The notes: a model not told the origin generated them from the letters alone. Counted from the stretch's first letter, positions 43,177 to 51,961 are shown. The stretch is DNA of 64,000 nt from Streptomyces sp. NBC_01408 (GCF_026340255.1 NZ_JAPEPJ010000003.1:496001-560000), one strand, 5' to 3'. Numbers and translations are program-made.

Positions 43177-44478
43177 GTGCACGACATCCGACTCACCCGC
43201 GACGAACAGACCGTTCCCGGCAGCGGGCTCGTCATCGCCCCCTTCGGCAAGAAGACCCTCCGCAACGACGACGAGTTCGACTTCGACTGGCTCTACCAGG
43301 ACGTCGTCAGCTCCGTCATCGCGGAGACCGGCATGACGCCGGTCCGCGCCGACAGCGTCTACGGCCCGGCCAACGTGCTGGACGTCGTGTGGCGCGCCAT
43401 CCAGCAGGCCGAGGTCTGCATCGTCGACTTCTCCTGCCGGACGCCCAACGTGGCCATGGAGTACATGGCCGCCAAGCTCATCGGCAAACGCATGATCTAC
43501 CTCGCGCAGCACCCGGACGACATCCCCAGCGACGTCCGCGGTCTGCGCCACATCCCGTACACGCCGCTGTACGCGGACATGGCCCGGATGCGGACGGAGC
43601 TGCGGCAGCAGCTGGAGGCGGTGCGCCTCGAGCCCGCCCAGGAGATGGCGCTGATCCCGCTGGCCACCGGCGGAGTCACCCCGGCGCGCGCCCAGGCCGT
43701 CAGCGTCTCCACCGACTTCGCGGTGGTACGGGCGGCCGACGGCGCCCTCGGCGTGCTCAGCGGCGAGGACGTCGACTGGTCGCGGATCATCACCGACATG
43801 ACCCGGCATTGCACCGTGGGCGACTGGCTTGACGGCGCCTTCGAGATGCTCCCGGCCGGCGGCACCAAGTACACGCTGCTGAGCGGGCAGCAGAATCCCT
43901 GGCACAGGCTGGAGGCCACCCACCCGGTGGGCCACGCCTTCACCGGCACGGTGCACAGCGTGCGGCAGGCCGGTGTCTTCGTCCGGGTCTCCGGACCCGT
44001 CAACGGGCTGGTACCGCACAGTTCCCTGCCCTCCGGGACGGAGTTGGTGCCGGGGAGCCAGGTGGAGGTGACGGTGCTGTCGGTGGACAGCCGCCGGCGG
44101 CGGGTCACCCTGGCCCTCGCGCAGGGCCGCCGGCCGGTCGGGGCGGCGCGGACCGGGTCGGTCGCGCCCCTGCCCTCGATGGGCGTGGCGTTGCACGAGC
44201 GGCTGGAGGGCGAGGTGGTCAAGATCGCCCCGGAGGGCCAGGGCGGCTACGTGCTGCTGCGGGTCTCCGGCCGTGAGCGCCCGGCGTTCCTGCACTGCTC
44301 CGCGATGAGCCGGCAGCTGCGGCACGACCTCAACCACGACGGGATCGAGCTGGGCGAGATCCTCGACGTCGAGGTGACCAGCATCAACGTCCACCAGGAC
44401 AAGGTCTGCGTCCGGGACGTCGAGCCGGTGGAAACCGAGCAGGCCCAGGAGACCGGGGACATCGCCGAGGCCGCGTGA
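43177..44478 (+). CDS. Deoxyribosyltransferase/TIR-like domain protein with two S1-type OB folds
   Basis: A 433-residue protein. Residues 10-150 form a Rossmann-like domain (GLVIAPFGKKTL, FDFDWLYQDVV, AEVCIVDFSCRTPNVAMEYMAA) of the nucleoside 2-deoxyribosyltransferase-like superfamily, structurally akin to TIR; the Glu in NVAMEY matches the catalytic position. About 247-312 is an S1 RNA-binding domain (GTVHSVRQAGVFVRVSG, NGLVPHSSL), and 342-425 a second OB fold. The combination suggests RNA-guided or RNA-sensing control of a nucleotide-hydrolysing effector. GTG start after ggaagg. Followed 106 bp later by a small membrane protein gene on the same strand. Confidence 0.75.
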   Translation: MHDIRLTRDEQTVPGSGLVIAPFGKKTLRNDDEFDFDWLYQDVVSSVIAETGMTPVRADSVYGPANVLDVVWRAIQQAEVCIVDFSCRTPNVAMEYMAAKLIGKRMIYLAQHPDDIPSDVRGLRHIPYTPLYADMARMRTELRQQLEAVRLEPAQEMALIPLATGGVTPARAQAVSVSTDFAVVRAADGALGVLSGEDVDWSRIITDMTRHCTVGDWLDGAFEMLPAGGTKYTLLSGQQNPWHRLEATHPVGHAFTGTVHSVRQAGVFVRVSGPVNGLVPHSSLPSGTELVPGSQVEVTVLSVDSRRRRVTLALAQGRRPVGAARTGSVAPLPSMGVALHERLEGEVVKIAPEGQGGYVLLRVSGRERPAFLHCSAMSRQLRHDLNHDGIELGEILDVEVTSINVHQDKVCVRDVEPVETEQAQETGDIAEAA

Positions 44479-44584
44479 CCGCCCTCGGTCCGGGGCGCCG
44501 TGAGGACACGGCGCCCCGGATCTTCCCGGGACCACAGCCCCCGAAGTTCGCTCCGAAGTTCACTCCGACGACAGGAGAAACGCC

Positions 44585-44998
44585 ATGTCCTCCGACGAAA
44601 CCCTTCTGGACCTGTACAAGCTGGCGGTCGAGATGGCCGATCGCACCTCCGTACGCCGCGGCCAGGCCAACGCGTACTTCCTGGCCGTTCAGACCGCCCT
44701 GGCGACGGTGGCCGCCGCACTCCCGGCCACACCGCTCGCGGCAGTCGCCGTACTCTCCGTCTCGCTGCTGCTGTCCACCAGCTGGTGGCTGCAACTGCGT
44801 TCCTACCGCGACCTGAACCGGGCGAAGTTCCAGACCGTCCTGGCACTGGAGACACGGCTCCCGTCGGCCCTCTACACCGACGAACGGGCGGCCCTGCCTC
44901 CGAGGTTCCTGGAACTGGGCCGCGCCGAGCGGCTAGTGCCCTGGGCCTTCTCAGCCCTGAACATCACCGTCTTCCTCGTCCACCTCGTCCCCCGCTGA
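44585..44998 (+). CDS. RipA/SLATT-like small membrane protein
   Basis: A 137-residue protein starting LLDLYKLAVEMADRTSVRRGQANAYFL, the pattern I associate with the RipA-family octameric membrane proteins and the SLATT group. Two adjacent hydrophobic spans (about 35-75) and a third near the C-terminus (about 115-134). SLATT proteins are predicted pore-forming effectors in nucleotide-signalling conflict systems. ATG after acaggag. Immediately downstream of a putative nucleotide-acting enzyme, so an enzyme-plus-membrane-effector pair is plausible. Confidence 0.7.
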   Translation: MSSDETLLDLYKLAVEMADRTSVRRGQANAYFLAVQTALATVAAALPATPLAAVAVLSVSLLLSTSWWLQLRSYRDLNRAKFQTVLALETRLPSALYTDERAALPPRFLELGRAERLVPWAFSALNITVFLVHLVPR

Positions 44999-45028
44999 CC
45001 GTACGCCGCCTCAGGGTGGACCCACCGG

Positions 45029-45679
45029 TCAACCAGAGGTCACCGGCAGCACGTCCGGCGACAATGCCGCCGCCCTCGCCGAGGCGCTCGTCATGCGCTT
45101 GCGGTGGTGGCGGCGGCAGAGGACCTCGTAGCCGATCTCCTCCGCCGGGCGGTTCACGTCGCCGACGACGACCTGGGCGCCCTCGACGACCATCTCGCCG
45201 CCTATCGTGCGGGCGTTGTGCGTGGCGCGGGCCCCGCACCAGCACAAGGCCTCCACCTGGAGCTGCTCCAGGCGGTCCGCCAGCTCGATCAGGCGCTGCG
45301 AACCGGGGAACAGCTTGGTGCGGAAGTCCGTCGTGATGCCGAAGGCGAAGACGTCCAGCCCGAGGTCGTCCACGATCCGCGCCAGCTGGTCGATCTGGGC
45401 CGGAGCCAGGAACTGGGCCTCGTCCACGATCACGTAGTCCGCCTTGCCGCCCTGCGAGAGCTGAGCGACGAGGTACGCGTACAGGTCCATGCCCTCCGGC
45501 GCCTCCACCGCCTCCGTCACCAGACCCAGCCGGGACGACAGCTTGCCCTCACCCGCCCGGTCGTCACGCGTGAAGATCACACCCTGGAGCCCCCGCGCAT
45601 CACGGTTGTGGGCGATCTGGAGAGCCAGTGTGCTCTTTCCGCAGTCCATCGTTCCGGAGAAGAACACCAGCTCGGGCAT
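45029..45679 (-). CDS. tdk: Thymidine kinase (intact)
   Basis: A 216-residue type II thymidine kinase: P-loop SGTMDCGKST (8-17), Walker B VIVDEAQF, the lid with CWCGARATHNAR, and zinc ligands in CRRHH. It phosphorylates thymidine for salvage. It lies 58 bp downstream of the phosphodiesterase gene and is transcribed with it, the order I recall from other streptomycetes, so this is the resident copy. A 5'-truncated relative lies at 31.2-31.8 kb. Confidence 0.95.
   Translation of the reverse strand: MPELVFFSGTMDCGKSTLALQIAHNRDARGLQGVIFTRDDRAGEGKLSSRLGLVTEAVEAPEGMDLYAYLVAQLSQGGKADYVIVDEAQFLAPAQIDQLARIVDDLGLDVFAFGITTDFRTKLFPGSQRLIELADRLEQLQVEALCWCGARATHNARTIGGEMVVEGAQVVVGDVNRPAEEIGYEVLCRRHHRKRMTSASARAAALSPDVLPVTSG
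45091..45630 (+). repeat. Right copy of 540-bp direct repeat (tdk sequence)
   Basis: Internal part of the intact tdk gene; pairs with 31297-31836. Homologous recombination between the copies would remove the island as a circle and restore a single tdk. Confidence 0.93.
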
Positions 45680-45737
45680 GGGAAGTACGGGACCTTTCGG
45701 GTCGTGGGCAGCGGGGGAAGGTGGAAGGTGGAGGCGG

Positions 45738-46943
45738 TCAGGAGCGGACTTCGAGCAGCGGGACCAGCTGCTCGGCCGGGGTCATGGAGCCGTGCATGCC
45801 GACGAGGGCGGACTCGTTGGGCTCGTTGCGCGAGGCGGTGATGGCGACATCGGCCTGGGCGGCCGCGACCACGTCGCCGATCCGGCCCCGTACCCGCTCG
45901 TCGCACTCCCCCGGGGCCCCGAACCAGCCCAGTTCCAGGGCCTCTTCGCGGCTCGCGATCCAGAAGCGGTCGCCGAGGACCTCGCGCCACACGGTCAGGA
46001 CGTCGGCCTCGGCGCCGGGGACCGCGTACACGTGCCGGGCCCGGCCTTCGCCGCCCAGCAGGGCCACGCCCGCGCCCAGCTCCCAGTCCTCGTCGTAGTC
46101 GATGCGGGAGTCCTCGTCGAAGGGGACGTCGACCATGCCGTGGTCCGCGGTCACGTACAGCGCGGTGCGCGGGGGCAGTTGCTCGGCGAGCCGCTGCACG
46201 AGCCGGTCGACGTACATGAGCTGGCCGCGCCAGGCGTCGGAGTTCACGCCGTGCCGGTGGCCGGCTCCGTCGAGCTCGCTGTAGTACGTGTACACGAGCG
46301 AGCGGTCACCGGCCGCGAGCCGCTGCGCCGCGAGGTCCATCCGCTCCTCGCCGGTCATCCGGCCGAGGAAGGTGCCGCCGCTCAGCGCGACCTTGGTGAG
46401 GGGGGTCGTCTGGAAGGCGGGCGCGGACACCTGCGCCGTCGCCACCCCCGCCTTGTCGGCCAGCTGGAAGACGGTCGGGTACGGCTGCCAGGGCTTGGGC
46501 GCGGTCCACGGGTGCCAGCGGAGCTGGTTCATCAGCTCGCCGGTGGCCGGGTTGCGCACCGCGTAGCCGGGCAGGCCGTGGCGGGCGGGCGGCAGGCCGG
46601 TGCCGACGGAGGCCAGCGAGGTGGCGGTGGTCGCCGGGAAGCCCGCGGTGATCGGGCGGCCGGTGCCGCCGCGCGAGCCGGCGAGCAGGGAGGTCAGGTA
46701 CGGGGCCTCGTCCGGGTGGGCCTTGATCTGCTCCCAGCCCATGCCGTCGACCAGGAAGACGCAGTTCCGGTCGGCCGGGGTCAGCTCCGGGATGGAGGCG
46801 GTGAAGCCGGGGACTCCCTGGCCCGCCACGAGGGTCGGCAGCAGGTCGGCCAGCGAGCCGGTGCCGTACGCGGGGACGGGCGCGGCGGCGAGATCCAGCA
46901 GCTCCGGCTCGTCCTGCCAGTTCTGCGCCGCGGGGTACGACAT
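45738..46943 (-). CDS. Nucleotide pyrophosphatase/phosphodiesterase (alkaline phosphatase superfamily)
   Basis: A 401-residue metalloenzyme. The metal-binding Asp is in FLVDGMGWEQ, the nucleophile Thr in FPATTATSLASVGTG, the further ligands in SELDGAGHRHG and VTADHGMVDV. No signal peptide, so cytoplasmic hydrolysis of phosphodiester or pyrophosphate bonds is likely. Its start shares one base with the preceding stop (TGATG), so it is coupled to the DUF5998 gene. Confidence 0.9.
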   Translation of the reverse strand: MSYPAAQNWQDEPELLDLAAAPVPAYGTGSLADLLPTLVAGQGVPGFTASIPELTPADRNCVFLVDGMGWEQIKAHPDEAPYLTSLLAGSRGGTGRPITAGFPATTATSLASVGTGLPPARHGLPGYAVRNPATGELMNQLRWHPWTAPKPWQPYPTVFQLADKAGVATAQVSAPAFQTTPLTKVALSGGTFLGRMTGEERMDLAAQRLAAGDRSLVYTYYSELDGAGHRHGVNSDAWRGQLMYVDRLVQRLAEQLPPRTALYVTADHGMVDVPFDEDSRIDYDEDWELGAGVALLGGEGRARHVYAVPGAEADVLTVWREVLGDRFWIASREEALELGWFGAPGECDERVRGRIGDVVAAAQADVAITASRNEPNESALVGMHGSMTPAEQLVPLLEVRS

Positions 46944-47542
46944 CAGCGGGCGGCGGGGGAGGAGGTCGCCGCAGTCGCTTCGGAGAGCGCCTGCGCGAAG
47001 ACCAGGGTCTGGCGCACCGCCTCCGGGCCGTCTCCGGCCTCGCTGACCCGCAGGCTCAGGTCGTCGGCGGTGGAGTTGCCGGTGTAGCCGTGGTCGGAGT
47101 CGCAGTTCGGGTCGCCGCAGGCGGCGGGTTCCAGGTCGATCCGGGAGACCGCGCCCCAGCCGATGGTCAGGACGACCTCGCGGGGCAGGGTGCCCGGGGT
47201 GTAGGACTCGGGGTTGGCGACGACGCGGCTCAGCACCACCGAGGAGATGCTGGAGAGCTTGACCGACTCGGTGGAGGTGGTCGCGTACGGGGACGGGGAG
47301 CCCGCGTCGGCGGCCTGCTCGTCGGTGTGGGAGACGATGAACCGGTTGCCGGTCAGGACCAGCACGGTGACGTGGCGGCGCACCTCGTTGGAGTCGAAGG
47401 TCGTCTCCTGGTGGACCAGGTACGACGAGATCGGCTCGCCGCCCACCGCGGCCTCCACGGCCTCGGCCACGAGGGCCGGGTAGTAGCCGCTGCGCTCGAT
47501 CGCCGTGCGCAGCCCCTGGGTCGTCGTACCGGATTTCGCCAT
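46943..47542 (-). CDS. DUF5998 family protein
   Basis: A 199-residue actinobacterial conserved protein (MAKSGTTTQGLRTAIERSG, SSYLVHQETTFDSNEVRRHVTVLVLTG, CGDPNCDSDHGYTGN). Start at ATG 47542 rather than 47590 because homologues begin with MAK and the extra residues are low-complexity. Function unknown; the CxxxxC-containing loop may bind metal. It is coupled to the phosphodiesterase gene by a one-base stop/start overlap. Confidence 0.88.
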   Translation of the reverse strand: MAKSGTTTQGLRTAIERSGYYPALVAEAVEAAVGGEPISSYLVHQETTFDSNEVRRHVTVLVLTGNRFIVSHTDEQAADAGSPSPYATTSTESVKLSSISSVVLSRVVANPESYTPGTLPREVVLTIGWGAVSRIDLEPAACGDPNCDSDHGYTGNSTADDLSLRVSEAGDGPEAVRQTLVFAQALSEATAATSSPAAR

Positions 47543-47601
47543 GAGGTCCATCCTAAGGCCCGTACGGGGCACCCCGGCCGCCTCGTGCACGGTCGGTCAG
47601 G

Positions 47602-50529
47602 TCAGTAGCTGGGGAGTGTGCGCGGGCCCAGGTCGCCACGGGCCGGGGCGTGGGCCACCCGGACCGTGGCGCTGAGCACGGAGAGGCCCTCGGGAGCGAC
47701 GACGACCGGCTCCAGGGAGACGCCGATCACCTCGGGGTGGTCGTCGACGAGGCGCGACAGGCGCAGGAGGAGCTCCTCCAGTGCGGGGGTGTCGACGGGG
47801 TCGCTGCCGCGCCAGCCGAAGAGGAGGGGTGCGGTGCGGATGGAGCGGATCAGTCCGGCGGCGTCCCGGTCGGTGGCCGGGACGAGGCGGTGGGCGGTGT
47901 CGCCCAGCAGCTCGGAGGCCACCCCGGCGAGCCCGAAGGAGAGGACGGCGCCGGCGGCGGGGTCGATCACGGACCGGACCACGGTGTCGACGCCCCGGGG
48001 CACCATGGCCTGCACCACGGGCTGGAGCTCGGCGGGCCTCCCGAGGGCTTCGGCGAGCTCCTCGTACGAACGTCTGAGCTCGGCCTCGTTCGTCAGGTCG
48101 AGCCGTACGCCGCCCAGGTCGGCGCGGTGGCGCAGGTGCGGGGCGGTGGTCTTGAGCACGACGGGGTAGCCCAGGGCGCGGGCCGCGCGGGCGGCGGCGT
48201 CGGCCGAGAGGGCGGGCAGGGTGGGCATGACGTGGATCCCGTACCGGCCCAGGAGGGCGTGGGCGTCGAAGTCGCCCAGGGTCAGTACGGCCTCTGCGTC
48301 GACGCCGGCCAGCAGCCGGGCCAGCTGGGCACCTGCCGCGGCCTCGTCGATGTCCTCGTACTCGGGGACCAGGCCGGCCTCGGCGTTGGCCCGCCGCCAC
48401 TGCCCGTACCGCACGGCCTCGGCGACGGCCTTCACGGCGCGCTCGGCCGCGGGGTAGGCGGGGATCCGGTACCCCTCGGACGGTGCGGGTGCCGGCGCGG
48501 GCGGCTGCGCCGCCGGTGCCGGCGTTCGCGGGGGTCCCGGCGGTGGCGCAGTCGATGCCTGTGGCCGCGGCGTGGCGGCCCGGCCCGGGGCGGCGGCCGG
48601 CGTGGCCGCGGTCGCCGGGGTCGCGGAGGACGTGGCCGCGGAGGACGTGGCCGCGGGGGACGTGGCCGCGGGCGCCGGGGCGGAGGCGGCCGGGGCGGAG
48701 GCCGTGGCCGCCGAGAGGGCGTCGGCCAGGGCGCCCAGCTCCACGTGGACCACCGCCACCGGCTTGCCGGGGTGCGCGGCCACCGCCTCGCGCAGGTCGT
48801 CGGCCAGGTCGTCGGCCAGCTCGTGCTCGCTGACCCAGGGGATGGCCGTGACGACGACCGCGTCGTTGGCCTCGGACGCCAGGGCCCCGGCGAGCGCGTC
48901 GCGGAAGTCCGCCGGTGAGGCCGCCGTCGTCAGGTCCAGGGGCGGCAGCGGCCGCAGGCCCTGGGTCAGGCAGGCGTCGTAGGTGAGGACCCCGAGGGAT
49001 TCGGAGTTGCCGAGGATCGCGATCCTCGGGCCCGCGGGCAGCGGCTGGGAGGCCAGCAGCAGGCCGACGTCGACCAGTTCCGTGACCGTGTCCACGCGGA
49101 TCACCCCCGCCTGCCGCAGCAGGGCGGAGACGGTGGCCTCCGGCAGCCGGGTTCCCGGGACGACGTGCCCGGCCGGGGTGTGGCGGCCGCCCTTGGCGAC
49201 GACCACCGGCTTCACGGCCGCCGTCCGCCGGGCGAGGCGGGTGAACTTCCGCGGGTTGCCGAGCGTTTCCAGGTAGAGCAGCGCGACGTCCGTCGCCTCG
49301 TCCTCGTACCAGTACTGGAGGATGTCGTTCCCGGAGACGTCGGCCCGGTTCCCCGCCGAGACGAAGGAGGACAGGCCTTCGCCGCGCCGCAGCAGCGCGG
49401 AGAGCAGGGCGATCCCGATCGCCCCGGACTGCGTGAACAGGCCGATCCGGCCGCGCATCGGCATCGGCGCGGGAGTGAGGGAGGCGTTGAGCTCCACCTC
49501 CGGGGCCGTGTTGATCACCCCGTATGCGTTCGGGCCGATGAGGCGCATCCCGTACGAGCGCACCTGCCGCAGCAGTTCGCGCTGGCGGGCGAGCCCCGCC
49601 GGGCCGGACTCCCCGTAACCGGCGGACAGCACGACCAGGCCCTGGACCTCGTGCTCACCACAGGCCGCGACCGCCTCCGGGACCCGGTCCGCCGGGACCG
49701 CGAGCACCGCGAGGTCGACGGGTGCGCCGATGTCGGCGAGCGCGCGGTAGGCCCGTACGCCGTCCAGCAGGTCGGCCTCGACCGCCTCGTTGACGGCGTA
49801 CAGGTGGCCGTGGAAGCCGCTGTCGCGCAGGTTGCGCAGGGCCGCGGCGCCCAGGCCCGCGCCGGAGCGGCTGACTCCGATCACCGCCACGGAGCCGGGG
49901 GCCAGCAGCCGCTGGACCGAGCGGGCCTCGGCCCGCTGTTCGCGGGCGCGCTGGACGGCGAGGGACTCGGCGGTGGGTTCGAGGTCGAGGGTGAGGTGGA
50001 CGGACCCGTCCTCGAAGCTGCGCTTCTGCTGGTAGCCGACGTCCGTGAACACCTTGATCATCTTGGTGTTGGCGGGCAGTACCTCGGCGGCGAACCGGCG
50101 GATTCCGCGTTCCCTGGCCACCGCGCCGATGTGCTCGAGGAGGGCGGAGGCGACGCCGCGGCCCTGGTGGGCGTCCTGGACGAGGAAGGCCACCTCGGCC
50201 TCGTCGGCGGGGGCGGAGGCGGGCCGGCCGTCGGAGCCGATCCGGTCGTAGCGGACGGTGCCGATGAACTCCCCGCCGATGGTCGCCGCGAGTCCGACCC
50301 GGTCCACGAAGTCGTGGTGCGTGAAGCGGTGCACGTCGCGGTCGGAGAGCCGGGGGTAGGGGGCGAAGAAGCGGTAGTACTTCGACTCGTCGGACACCTG
50401 CTCGTAGAAGCTGACCAGCCGCCCGGCGTCCGCGGCGGCGATGGGCCTGATCCGGGCCGTGCCGCCGTCGCGAAGGACGACGTCCGCTTCCCAGTGGGCC
50501 GGGTACGAGGGGTCCGACTCGGTGGTCAT
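47602..50529 (-). CDS. Bifunctional GNAT acetyltransferase/acyl-CoA synthetase (NDP-forming)-like, Pat type
   Basis: A 975-residue protein: an N-terminal GNAT domain (about 10-180, DAHQGRGVASALLEHIG), a CoA-binding Rossmann domain (about 205-320, VAVIGVSRSGAGLGAAALRNL), succinyl-CoA-ligase-like domains (about 340-610) and a C-terminal ATP-grasp domain (about 740-970, VLKTTAPHLRHRADLGGVRLD). A roughly 85-residue Ala/Pro/Thr linker separates the last two. This is the Pat family that acetylates and inhibits acyl-CoA synthetases in actinobacteria; the ligase part is usually regulatory. Single gene with its own promoter region shared divergently with ptsH. Confidence 0.9.
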   Translation of the reverse strand: MTTESDPSYPAHWEADVVLRDGGTARIRPIAAADAGRLVSFYEQVSDESKYYRFFAPYPRLSDRDVHRFTHHDFVDRVGLAATIGGEFIGTVRYDRIGSDGRPASAPADEAEVAFLVQDAHQGRGVASALLEHIGAVARERGIRRFAAEVLPANTKMIKVFTDVGYQQKRSFEDGSVHLTLDLEPTAESLAVQRAREQRAEARSVQRLLAPGSVAVIGVSRSGAGLGAAALRNLRDSGFHGHLYAVNEAVEADLLDGVRAYRALADIGAPVDLAVLAVPADRVPEAVAACGEHEVQGLVVLSAGYGESGPAGLARQRELLRQVRSYGMRLIGPNAYGVINTAPEVELNASLTPAPMPMRGRIGLFTQSGAIGIALLSALLRRGEGLSSFVSAGNRADVSGNDILQYWYEDEATDVALLYLETLGNPRKFTRLARRTAAVKPVVVAKGGRHTPAGHVVPGTRLPEATVSALLRQAGVIRVDTVTELVDVGLLLASQPLPAGPRIAILGNSESLGVLTYDACLTQGLRPLPPLDLTTAASPADFRDALAGALASEANDAVVVTAIPWVSEHELADDLADDLREAVAAHPGKPVAVVHVELGALADALSAATASAPAASAPAPAATSPAATSSAATSSATPATAATPAAAPGRAATPRPQASTAPPPGPPRTPAPAAQPPAPAPAPSEGYRIPAYPAAERAVKAVAEAVRYGQWRRANAEAGLVPEYEDIDEAAAGAQLARLLAGVDAEAVLTLGDFDAHALLGRYGIHVMPTLPALSADAAARAARALGYPVVLKTTAPHLRHRADLGGVRLDLTNEAELRRSYEELAEALGRPAELQPVVQAMVPRGVDTVVRSVIDPAAGAVLSFGLAGVASELLGDTAHRLVPATDRDAAGLIRSIRTAPLLFGWRGSDPVDTPALEELLLRLSRLVDDHPEVIGVSLEPVVVAPEGLSVLSATVRVAHAPARGDLGPRTLPSY

Positions 50530-50675
50530 GGGGCCACCTTAGGCGGTTCCCGGGCCGTGCGGCCCTGGCGCGGCGCATCGGGCAAGCGGCTGTAAACCAG
50601 TGCAAGCTGGGGAAGGTCGAACGGCGGCAGATTCCGGGGCGAAGGTCGGTCGGAGCATTCGGGGCGTCGTGAGAG

Positions 50676-50690
50676 ACTGGTCTAGACAAC
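50676..50690 (+). promoter_or_regulatory. DasR-responsive element (dre) upstream of ptsH
   Basis: actggtctagacaac matches the published dre consensus ACTGGTCTAGACCACT at nearly every position and contains the palindromic core tggtctagaca. It lies 25-39 bp before the ptsH start. DasR is the GntR-type repressor of the N-acetylglucosamine/PTS regulon and is known to control ptsH in S. coelicolor. Confidence 0.85.
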
Positions 50691-50714
50691 CGTAAGAACC
50701 TGAAGGGCATCACC

Positions 50715-50996
50715 ATGGCAGAGCGCCGCGTCAACGTCGGCTGGGCCGAGGGCCTGCACGCTCGTCCCGCCTCGATCTTCGTCCGCGCGACGACCGCTTC
50801 CGGCGTCCCGGTGACCATCGCCAAGGCCGGTGGCGACCCCGTCAACGCCGCTTCCATGCTGGCGGTCCTGGGCCTGGGCGCCCAGGGTGGCGAGGAGATC
50901 GTCCTCGTCTCCGAGGCCGACGGCGCGGAGGCCGCGCTGGACCGTCTCGCGAAGCTGGTCGCCGAGGGTCTCGAGGAGCTCCCCGAGACCGTCTGA
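50715..50996 (+). CDS. ptsH: Phosphocarrier protein HPr
   Basis: A 93-residue HPr. The phosphorylated His is His16 in EGLHARPAS, and the regulatory-site Ser follows in AASMLAVLGLG. It relays phosphate from enzyme I to sugar-specific EIIA proteins of the phosphotransferase system. It stands alone, behind a DasR operator and before a strong terminator. Confidence 0.97.
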   Translation: MAERRVNVGWAEGLHARPASIFVRATTASGVPVTIAKAGGDPVNAASMLAVLGLGAQGGEEIVLVSEADGAEAALDRLAKLVAEGLEELPETV

Positions 50997-51012
50997 CCCT
51001 TCGGGTTCGATC

Positions 51013-51047
51013 AAGCCGTGGTCCCCGGGCATCCGGGGCCACGGCTT
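51013..51047. terminator. ptsH terminator
   Basis: aagccgtgg..ccccgg (51013-51028) pairs with ccgggg.ccacggctt (51033-51047) with one bulged T. It begins 17 bp after the ptsH stop. Confidence 0.85.
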
Positions 51048-51283
51048 CGCCGTTTTCCGGCCGCGCGCACGACCAGGCCCCGCGCACGACCAGACCCCGC
51101 GTATAAGCCGGCCCACACGCATAAGCCGGCAGCACGCAAAACAAGCCACGCCGACAAACGGGCCGCACACAAAAGCGCTCCGCAGGAATTCGGCAGGGCG
51201 GAATTCAGCCCAGCCCGGCCGCCGGCCGACCGCCTCGCAGCAAATACACGGACCGAATACCAGCCCTTTGTATACGGTCCCTG
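51048..51283. other. Non-coding gap with short direct repeats between ptsH and gntR
   Basis: No gene visible. gcgcacgaccag occurs at 51064 and again 17 bp later at 51081; ataagccggc/ataagccggc-like units follow near 51103 and 51121. The two flanking genes converge, so this is a downstream region rather than a promoter. Confidence 0.5.
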
Positions 51284-51961
51284 TTAATGCCGACCGCTCG
51301 ACATGTTTACGGCAGGTTGCGAAGTGCTCACCGCGGCCCGCGGCCGCAGCCGGTGCACCCCGGCCGCCCGGTCGGCGTGGGCGGCGGTCAGCGTCCGGGC
51401 CCGCTCGGCGTCCCCGCGCGCCACGGCGTCCACGATCGCGCCGTGCTCCGCCCAGGACTCCACGGGCCGCTCCGGGGCCCCCACCACGTACATCCAGGCG
51501 ATCTTGTGCCGCATCTGGGTGAGCAGCGCGATCAGCCCGGGGCTGCCGGAGGCCTGTGCGAGCGTCTCGTGGAACCAGGCGCCCAGGGACCGCAGGTCCT
51601 CCCCCTGGCCCCGCCTGGCCCGTTCCTGGCCCAGCCGGACCAGGCCGCGCAGCACCTTGAGGTGGGCCTCGCTGCGCCGCCGGGCGGCCCTGGCGGCCGC
51701 CAGGGGCTCCAGCAGCATCCGCAGCTCCAGGAGGTCCGCCGCCTCCTGCCCGGTCGGCTCGGCCACGCACGCGCCCGCGTGGCGCCGCGTGGTGACGAAC
51801 CCCTCGGACTCCAGGGTCCGCAGCGCCTCGCGGACCGGGACGCGTGAGACCCCGTACCGGCGGGCCAGTACCTCCTCGGTCAGTCTGCTGCCCGGTTCGA
51901 AGACCCCGGAGACGATGTCGTCGCGAATTGCCGTGCATACCGTGTGCGCAGGAATACGCAA
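51284..51961 (-). CDS. GntR/FadR-family transcriptional regulator
   Basis: A 225-residue regulator: an N-terminal winged helix (PAHTVCTAIRDDIVSGVFEPGSRLTEEVLARRYGVSRVPVREALRTLESEGFV) and a C-terminal FCD helical ligand-binding domain with metal-type residues (FHETL, H..HADRAAG). The start is taken as TTG 51961 because GGAGG lies exactly 7 bp upstream and family members begin near MRIPAH; the longer frame to 52009 adds unrelated residues. Ligand unknown. Convergent with ptsH; it is not the DasR (HutC-type) subfamily. Confidence 0.88.
   Translation of the reverse strand: MRIPAHTVCTAIRDDIVSGVFEPGSRLTEEVLARRYGVSRVPVREALRTLESEGFVTTRRHAGACVAEPTGQEAADLLELRMLLEPLAAARAARRRSEAHLKVLRGLVRLGQERARRGQGEDLRSLGAWFHETLAQASGSPGLIALLTQMRHKIAWMYVVGAPERPVESWAEHGAIVDAVARGDAERARTLTAAHADRAAGVHRLRPRAAVSTSQPAVNMSSGRH

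Larger units (their letters stand above)
31837..45090. mobile_element. Genomic island between tdk repeats (defence/conflict genes)
   Basis: About 13.25 kb of unique DNA between direct repeats of tdk. It contains a helicase-kinase fusion, PLD protein, histidine-kinase-like ATPase, receiver regulator, deoxyribosyltransferase/TIR-like S1 protein and RipA-like membrane protein. No integrase, transposase, tRNA or plasmid replication gene was seen. The boundary structure, a truncated copy on one side and an intact gene on the other, is what one crossover between a circular element carrying a tdk fragment and the chromosomal tdk would leave. Confidence 0.7.

Noticed and set aside
43177..44478. Ribosomal protein S1 or polynucleotide phosphorylase
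   Set aside because: Only two OB folds occur, preceded by a deoxyribosyltransferase-like Rossmann domain; no other features of those proteins.
31837..45090. Integrative element with site-specific integrase (AICE) or prophage
   Set aside because: No integrase, excisionase, replication, transfer or structural phage gene, and no tRNA at either edge; the 540-bp repeat is too long for an att site.
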